A DNA stretch of 64,000 nt from Streptomyces sp. NRRL S-37 (GTDB taxonomy: Bacteria; Actinomycetota; Actinomycetes; Streptomycetales; Streptomycetaceae). The stretch is from contig NZ_JOIZ01000015.1 of NCBI RefSeq assembly GCF_000721605.1, positions 1 to 64,000 on the forward strand, in the 5' to 3' direction. Positions 60,425 through 64,000 of this stretch are shown piece by piece. Under the pieces are notes generated by a model, which was given only the letters and a program-made list of their open reading frames with translations, was not told the DNA's origin and searched no databases. The translations under genes and the position numbers were made by a program. Position 1 is the first letter of the stretch, and each line of letters begins with the position of its first letter.

Positions 60425-61103
60425 GGACGTACCGTCCTTCTTCCTGCGCGTGGGGCCGGGAAGGGTGAGCGGACGCGGAGCGGACCGGTGCGCCGTGCCT
60501 GGGTGTCGACGGGCGTCCGGTGACGGCACGTGCCACCTCGTCGGTGGCCGGTGCCGGTGTCCGCGTCGTCCCGGGGCGGCCGGCGGTGGGGCGCCGGACT
60601 CCCGGGTCTGTCAGGGTGAGCAGAGGAAGCGGTGCCGGGGCGGCCGGTGCCCGACTACCGTGGATAACGTTGTCAGAGCCGTTCGATCTCGGTGCCCGGT
60701 CCCGGCGGGGAACCATCGGGCGGACCGGCGGGCCGCATGTCCGGCCTTCGCGAGGGATCCGGTCGGGAGCCGCGCAGCACAGAAACCTCCACATGACGAA
60801 GAAGGGATCGCATCGAGGGGGCACTCTCGAGATTAAGGGTCGGCAACCTGTGTGGCAAGGGTTTGCCAGACGACCTCGGCAGCCTGGCAACTCTCTTGCG
60901 ATCGGGCCTCTTTCGGGCAGCGCGGAGCCCGATCCAAACTCTTCCCGCAAAGTCGTACGCCGCCTCGGCAATGACCGGTTGACCTGCACTTAACGGCTTG
61001 TAGCCCCTTGCCGGGCTCCCTAGAGTGTTGACAACCCACGCGCCCGACCGGGCAGGCGGGGACCACGACACCTGTTGAACGCGCCACGGAACAAGAGGGG
61101 GAG
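60425..61103. other. Intergenic region with repeated YGGCAA motifs
   Basis: The 679-bp gap between divergent regulators has no convincing gene. A 66-codon frame from ATG 60793 has no recognised domain. It holds several YGGCAA copies and a likely -35 box TTGACA at 61028-61033. Confidence 0.5.
60853..60901. promoter_or_regulatory. Operator-like palindromes upstream of the XRE gene
   Basis: TGGCAA-GGGT-TTGCCA (60853-60868) is perfect; TGGCAA-CTCTC-TTGCGA (60885-60901) has one mismatch. A further CGGCAA starts at 60841. A matching palindrome lies at 16557-16573. Confidence 0.5.
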
Positions 61104-62372
61104 ATGCTCGAACAGCCGCATTTCGGCCGTCGGCTGAGGAGGCTTCGGCTGGCGCGGGGCCTGAGCCAGGCCGGCCTCGTCGGCGAAGGCATGTCGACGG
61201 GATACCTGTCACGTCTGGAGTCCGGTGACCGGCGTCCCACCGAGCGCGCCGTGTCCTACCTCGCCCACCGGCTCGGCGTCGACACGTCCGCCCTGGCCGG
61301 CCCTCCGGACGGCAGGTCCCTGACCGGGATACTGGCCGCCGTGGCCTCGGCTCCGCCCGGAGCGGACGACACGGCCGCTCTCAGCCGGGCGGTCGAGGAG
61401 GACGCGGGCGAGGATCCCGCCGCCCGCTGGCAGGCCCTGTGGCTGCTGAGCCGCGCCGCCGGCCGTGACGGCGACCACGAGCTGGAGCGCACGCGGCTGC
61501 TGGAACTCATCGAGCTGAGCGATCTGCTGGAGGCACCGGAACTCCGGGCCCGGTCGCGCGTCCGGTACGCCCGCTGCGCACGCGCCCTGGGCGACATGCG
61601 CACGGCCGAACCGGCGGCCGTGGAGGCGCTGTCCGTCGCCCGCGCCGCGGAACTGGGCGTGTCCGACACGCTGGCCGCCCTGATGGTGCTGATCGGCATC
61701 GAGACGGAACTCGGCAGGCTGGAGACGGCCGGCCGGCACGTCGCCGAACTGGAGCGGGACCTGCTGCCCGTGGCCACCTCCGCCCAGGCGGCCGAAGCGT
61801 TGTGGACGGCCGCCGTGGTCAGCAACCGTCAGGGGGACGACGCGACCGCCCGGGCCAGGCTGGACACCGCCCTGGGCCTGCTGAAGGGCAAGGACGACCT
61901 GGCCCTGTGGACCCGGCTGCGGGCCGCCGCCACCGCCGCCGCGCTGCAGATGTCACCGCCCGGCGTGACCGCCGCCGAGCGCTGGCTGGACGAGGCCGCC
62001 TCCGTCCTCCACCTGATCGGCACCCCTGTACAGCTCCAGGAGCTGCGGGCGCTCCAGGCCCATCTCGCCTTCCATCAGGGCCGGCTGGACGACGCCCGGG
62101 CCCTCAGCCGGGCCCTGCTAGCCGAGGAGGACCTGCGTCTCTCCTACCGTGACCGGGTACGGCTGTCGGTCCTCGACGGCCGGCTGATGATCCTGGCGGG
62201 CCGTGCCGACGAGGGCGTCGCCGTACTGCAACGGCTCGGGCGGCAGGCGACGGAGGCCGGGAACCTCGACCTGGCGGCCCACATCTGGCAGGCCCTGGCC
62301 ACCACCCTGGCCGACGTCCGCTCCCCCGAGGAGCGGACGCGGACACCGGAGCGGGGCGGCTCCGGCTCCTGA
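61104..62372 (+). CDS. XRE-family regulator with helical-repeat domain
   Basis: This 422-aa protein has an N-terminal XRE helix-turn-helix (about 8-62; RLRLARGLSQAGLVGEGMST, YLSRLESGDRRPT) and a long alpha-helical region with TPR-like repeats (LELIELSDLLEAPELRARSR and similar). This layout resembles actinobacterial peptide-binding or housekeeping regulators. It is divergent from the PAS-LuxR gene and probably controls itself through the TGGCAA palindromes. Confidence 0.8.
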   Translation: MLEQPHFGRRLRRLRLARGLSQAGLVGEGMSTGYLSRLESGDRRPTERAVSYLAHRLGVDTSALAGPPDGRSLTGILAAVASAPPGADDTAALSRAVEEDAGEDPAARWQALWLLSRAAGRDGDHELERTRLLELIELSDLLEAPELRARSRVRYARCARALGDMRTAEPAAVEALSVARAAELGVSDTLAALMVLIGIETELGRLETAGRHVAELERDLLPVATSAQAAEALWTAAVVSNRQGDDATARARLDTALGLLKGKDDLALWTRLRAAATAAALQMSPPGVTAAERWLDEAASVLHLIGTPVQLQELRALQAHLAFHQGRLDDARALSRALLAEEDLRLSYRDRVRLSVLDGRLMILAGRADEGVAVLQRLGRQATEAGNLDLAAHIWQALATTLADVRSPEERTRTPERGGSGS

Positions 62373-62390
62373 ACGGACCGCGCACGCCCG

Positions 62391-62423
62391 GCACCCCGTG
62401 CGCGGGCCGTGTTCGCGGGGTGC
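62391..62423. terminator. Weak hairpin between convergent genes
   Basis: GCACCCCG and CGGGGTGC form an 8-bp stem with a 17-base loop, 18 bases after the XRE stop. Confidence 0.4.
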
Positions 62424-62468
62424 GGTCGTGCGACCCGCGGCATCCGCCCGGGTGACACCCGTCGGTGC

Positions 62469-63167
62469 CTACTCTCCGGACGCTGCCGCCAGCCAGGTCC
62501 GCCAGACATGACGCGTGTTGGGCACCTCAGGACGGTCCAGGATCCAGAGAACGTATCCGGCATGGCGCTGCGCCCACGGGTTGTCCGAACGGGCGGCTTT
62601 CTCGAGCCTGCCGCGCAGGTCCTCACCGTCCACGGCGCGGGCCACGCGCACGTACTCGCGGTCCTTGCAGCGATAGGGGCGCTGAACGACGGTCTCGACC
62701 AGTTCCACAAGCTTGCTTCTGACCGCCTCATCGTGGTGAGCGGCAGCCATGTATCGGATGAGGTCCTCCTTCGCACCCCACGACTTGGCGTACCGTGTCC
62801 ACTCCTGCGGGTATCTCGCCTCCCACTCCAGGAAGCACAGCACGTAGGGAAGCCCCGGCCATGTGCTGATGTCGGGACCGGCCGGCCGGTCCCACAACGC
62901 GCCTGGCAGCGAATATTTCAGGGCCTTCTCGTAGTTTCTGTGCGCCGCCCGCCGTCCCGGCACATACCGGCGACGCCACGTCCAGTTGTACCGTTTCAGA
63001 GCGTCCTGGACGTTCCTGTCGACGTCAGTCAGACGGACGAGCGCCGCAGCACGTTCAGCCGGATCGCTCGCTGTCAGCCCGAACGCCCAACCCAGCCGCT
63101 CGTGCCACACATCGGCGCCGTCCACGCTCACGCCCGTATCCGCGTTCCTCTTCACCCGGCAGATCAT
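62469..63167 (-). CDS. Uncharacterised protein (232 aa)
   Basis: A soluble, Trp-rich protein (WHERLGWAFG, YNWTWRRRYV, FLEWEARYPQEWTRYAKSWG, VWRTWL) without signal or membrane segment. I do not recognise the family. Codon use is less extreme than in its neighbours, with more A/T in third positions, which may mean recent transfer. The ATG lacks a strong ribosome binding site. Confidence 0.55.
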   Translation of the reverse strand: MICRVKRNADTGVSVDGADVWHERLGWAFGLTASDPAERAAALVRLTDVDRNVQDALKRYNWTWRRRYVPGRRAAHRNYEKALKYSLPGALWDRPAGPDISTWPGLPYVLCFLEWEARYPQEWTRYAKSWGAKEDLIRYMAAAHHDEAVRSKLVELVETVVQRPYRCKDREYVRVARAVDGEDLRGRLEKAARSDNPWAQRHAGYVLWILDRPEVPNTRHVWRTWLAAASGE

Positions 63168-63468
63168 GCTCTACTCAAGCCACCATCGCCTTCGTTTATC
63201 CCTGTCCCGCACAGCACCGTCCGACGTCGGCGGACACGGGGACGAGCCCCCTGTCTTCATGACAGATCCGGGAGACCGGCGGCGCCGCATCGTAGGCGGC
63301 GAGGGCCTCGGCGTGGCACGGACAGACCTCGGCGGCGGCCCCGTCGGACCTCTCGGCTTGTACGACGGACCCGGACGGGTGGGCAGAAGGGCCGAAACTC
63401 GGTCAACCCGGCCCGGACGGCGGGATACTCATGCCGACTCGATGTCGGGACGACCAGGGAGTGGGCCG
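63168..63468. other. Intergenic region, nothing recognised
   Basis: About 300 bases between divergent genes; no RNA gene, repeat or clear promoter was seen. Confidence 0.4.
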
Positions 63469-64000
63469 GTGAAATCTGCCGTAGGTGCGGGCCGTCGGAG
63501 TGAGCGGCATGTGGTGGTCGTGGGCGGGAGCCTCGCGGGGCTGCTCGCGGCACATGTGCTGGCCGGGCATGCCGACCGGGTGACCGTCGTCGAGCGGGAC
63601 CGGTTCCCGGACGGTGCCGAGCCGCGGTCCGGGGTGCCGCAGGGGCGCCACCCCCATGTACTGCTGCAGGGTGGGCAGGTGGCCGTGGAAGCGCTGCTGC
63701 CGGGCTTCCTCGCGGAGTTGCGGGAGGCGGGCGCGCCGCGGGTGGGCATGCCGTCGGACCTGGTGCTCTGGCAGGCCGGGCGCTGGTTCCGCCGGGTGGC
63801 CGCCTCCACGCACATCTACACCGGGTCCCGCGCGCAACTGGAAGGGCTGGTACGGCGGCGGGTTCTCGCCAACCCGCTGATCGGCACCCTGGATGGCACC
63901 GATGCCGTGGGGCTCCTCGGTGACGCCTCACGGGTGCGGGGCGTGCTGCTACGGGAGCGGTCCGGGGACACGCGCGCGGAACCCCGGGCGCTGGAGGCCG
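63469..64000 (+). CDS. FAD-dependent oxidoreductase, N-terminal part (cut by window end)
   Basis: From GTG 63469 (AGGGAG upstream) the frame is open to the end, 177 codons. It begins with an FAD-binding motif VVVGGSLAGLLAAHVLAGH, the Glu-Arg end of the first Rossmann beta strand (VTVVERDRFP) and PQGRHPHVLLQGG, typical of FAD-dependent monooxygenases or reductases of the geranylgeranyl reductase/hydroxylase group. The rest lies outside the window. Confidence 0.75.
   Translation, partial: MKSAVGAGRRSERHVVVVGGSLAGLLAAHVLAGHADRVTVVERDRFPDGAEPRSGVPQGRHPHVLLQGGQVAVEALLPGFLAELREAGAPRVGMPSDLVLWQAGRWFRRVAASTHIYTGSRAQLEGLVRRRVLANPLIGTLDGTDAVGLLGDASRVRGVLLRERSGDTRAEPRALEA

Noticed and set aside
60520..60993. 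A 157-codon frame upstream of the XRE gene
   Set aside because: Low-complexity start, no domain, and it covers the operator-like repeats; more likely non-coding.

Overview
The window is very GC-rich DNA, about 70% or more by eye, with strong third-position G/C bias. It carries GTG starts, many stop/start-coupled genes, an antimycin-type gene cluster, PAS-LuxR and ECF regulators, and RsbQ/RsbP-type regulators. All of this points to a Streptomyces or close relative. I could not run a similarity search; calls rest on motifs, domain order and gene order.

Region 1 (1 to about 7.4 kb) is a decayed accessory stretch: a truncated IS5-like transposase, a CHAT/NB-ARC chimera without a good start, a PurO-like IMP cyclohydrolase gene, an IS21 istB remnant and a frameshifted kdpE remnant. 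Inside it lies an intact RsbQ-like hydrolase plus an RsbP-like PAS/PP2C phosphatase. The STAS gene coupled to them breaks at an odd G/C homopolymer tract.

Region 2 (7.6 to 18 kb) holds an SRPBCC protein, an FdhF/YdeP-type molybdopterin oxidoreductase, a YceI protein, a 2'-5' RNA ligase-like protein, a three-gene operon of a binding-protein-like membrane protein, a lipoprotein with a von Willebrand A domain and a small membrane protein, and a secreted subtilisin.

Region 3 (18 to 28.6 kb) looks like a sulfur-acquisition locus: cupin, Rrf2 regulator, DsbA-like protein, a Cys-containing leader peptide, a five-gene oligopeptide-type ABC transporter, an NtaA/DszA-type FMNH2 monooxygenase, an alpha/beta hydrolase and an SsuE-like flavin reductase. 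The cupin gene and the leader peptide have matching promoters (TTGACA, 18-bp spacer, -10, then 7 bp to the ATG) with related operator-like palindromes, so both transcripts are predicted to be leaderless.

Region 4 (28.8 to 33.4 kb) has a VOC protein, a mannonate dehydratase-like enolase-superfamily enzyme, a GntR/FCD regulator fused to gluconokinase, a small membrane protein and a transglycosylase-like protein.

Region 5 (33.4 to 59.6 kb) is an antimycin-type depsipeptide cluster with the known operons antHIJKLMNO(P), antGF, antCDE and antBA. Tryptophan is turned into anthranilate (AntN, a formamidase activity, AntP). Anthranilate is loaded by AntF onto AntG and oxidised by AntHIJKL, and AntO is thought to formylate it. 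AntC adds threonine and a lactate unit made from pyruvate, AntD extends with an alkylmalonyl unit supplied by AntE and closes the ring, AntM reduces the C-8 ketone and AntB acylates it. antP is present and no antQ (phosphopantetheinyl transferase) is visible, matching the intermediate IP architecture. A PAS-LuxR regulator sits tail-to-tail with the sigma factor gene antA.

Region 6 (60.4 to 64 kb) has an XRE regulator with repeated operator-like palindromes upstream, an unknown protein and the start of an FAD-dependent oxidoreductase cut by the window end.
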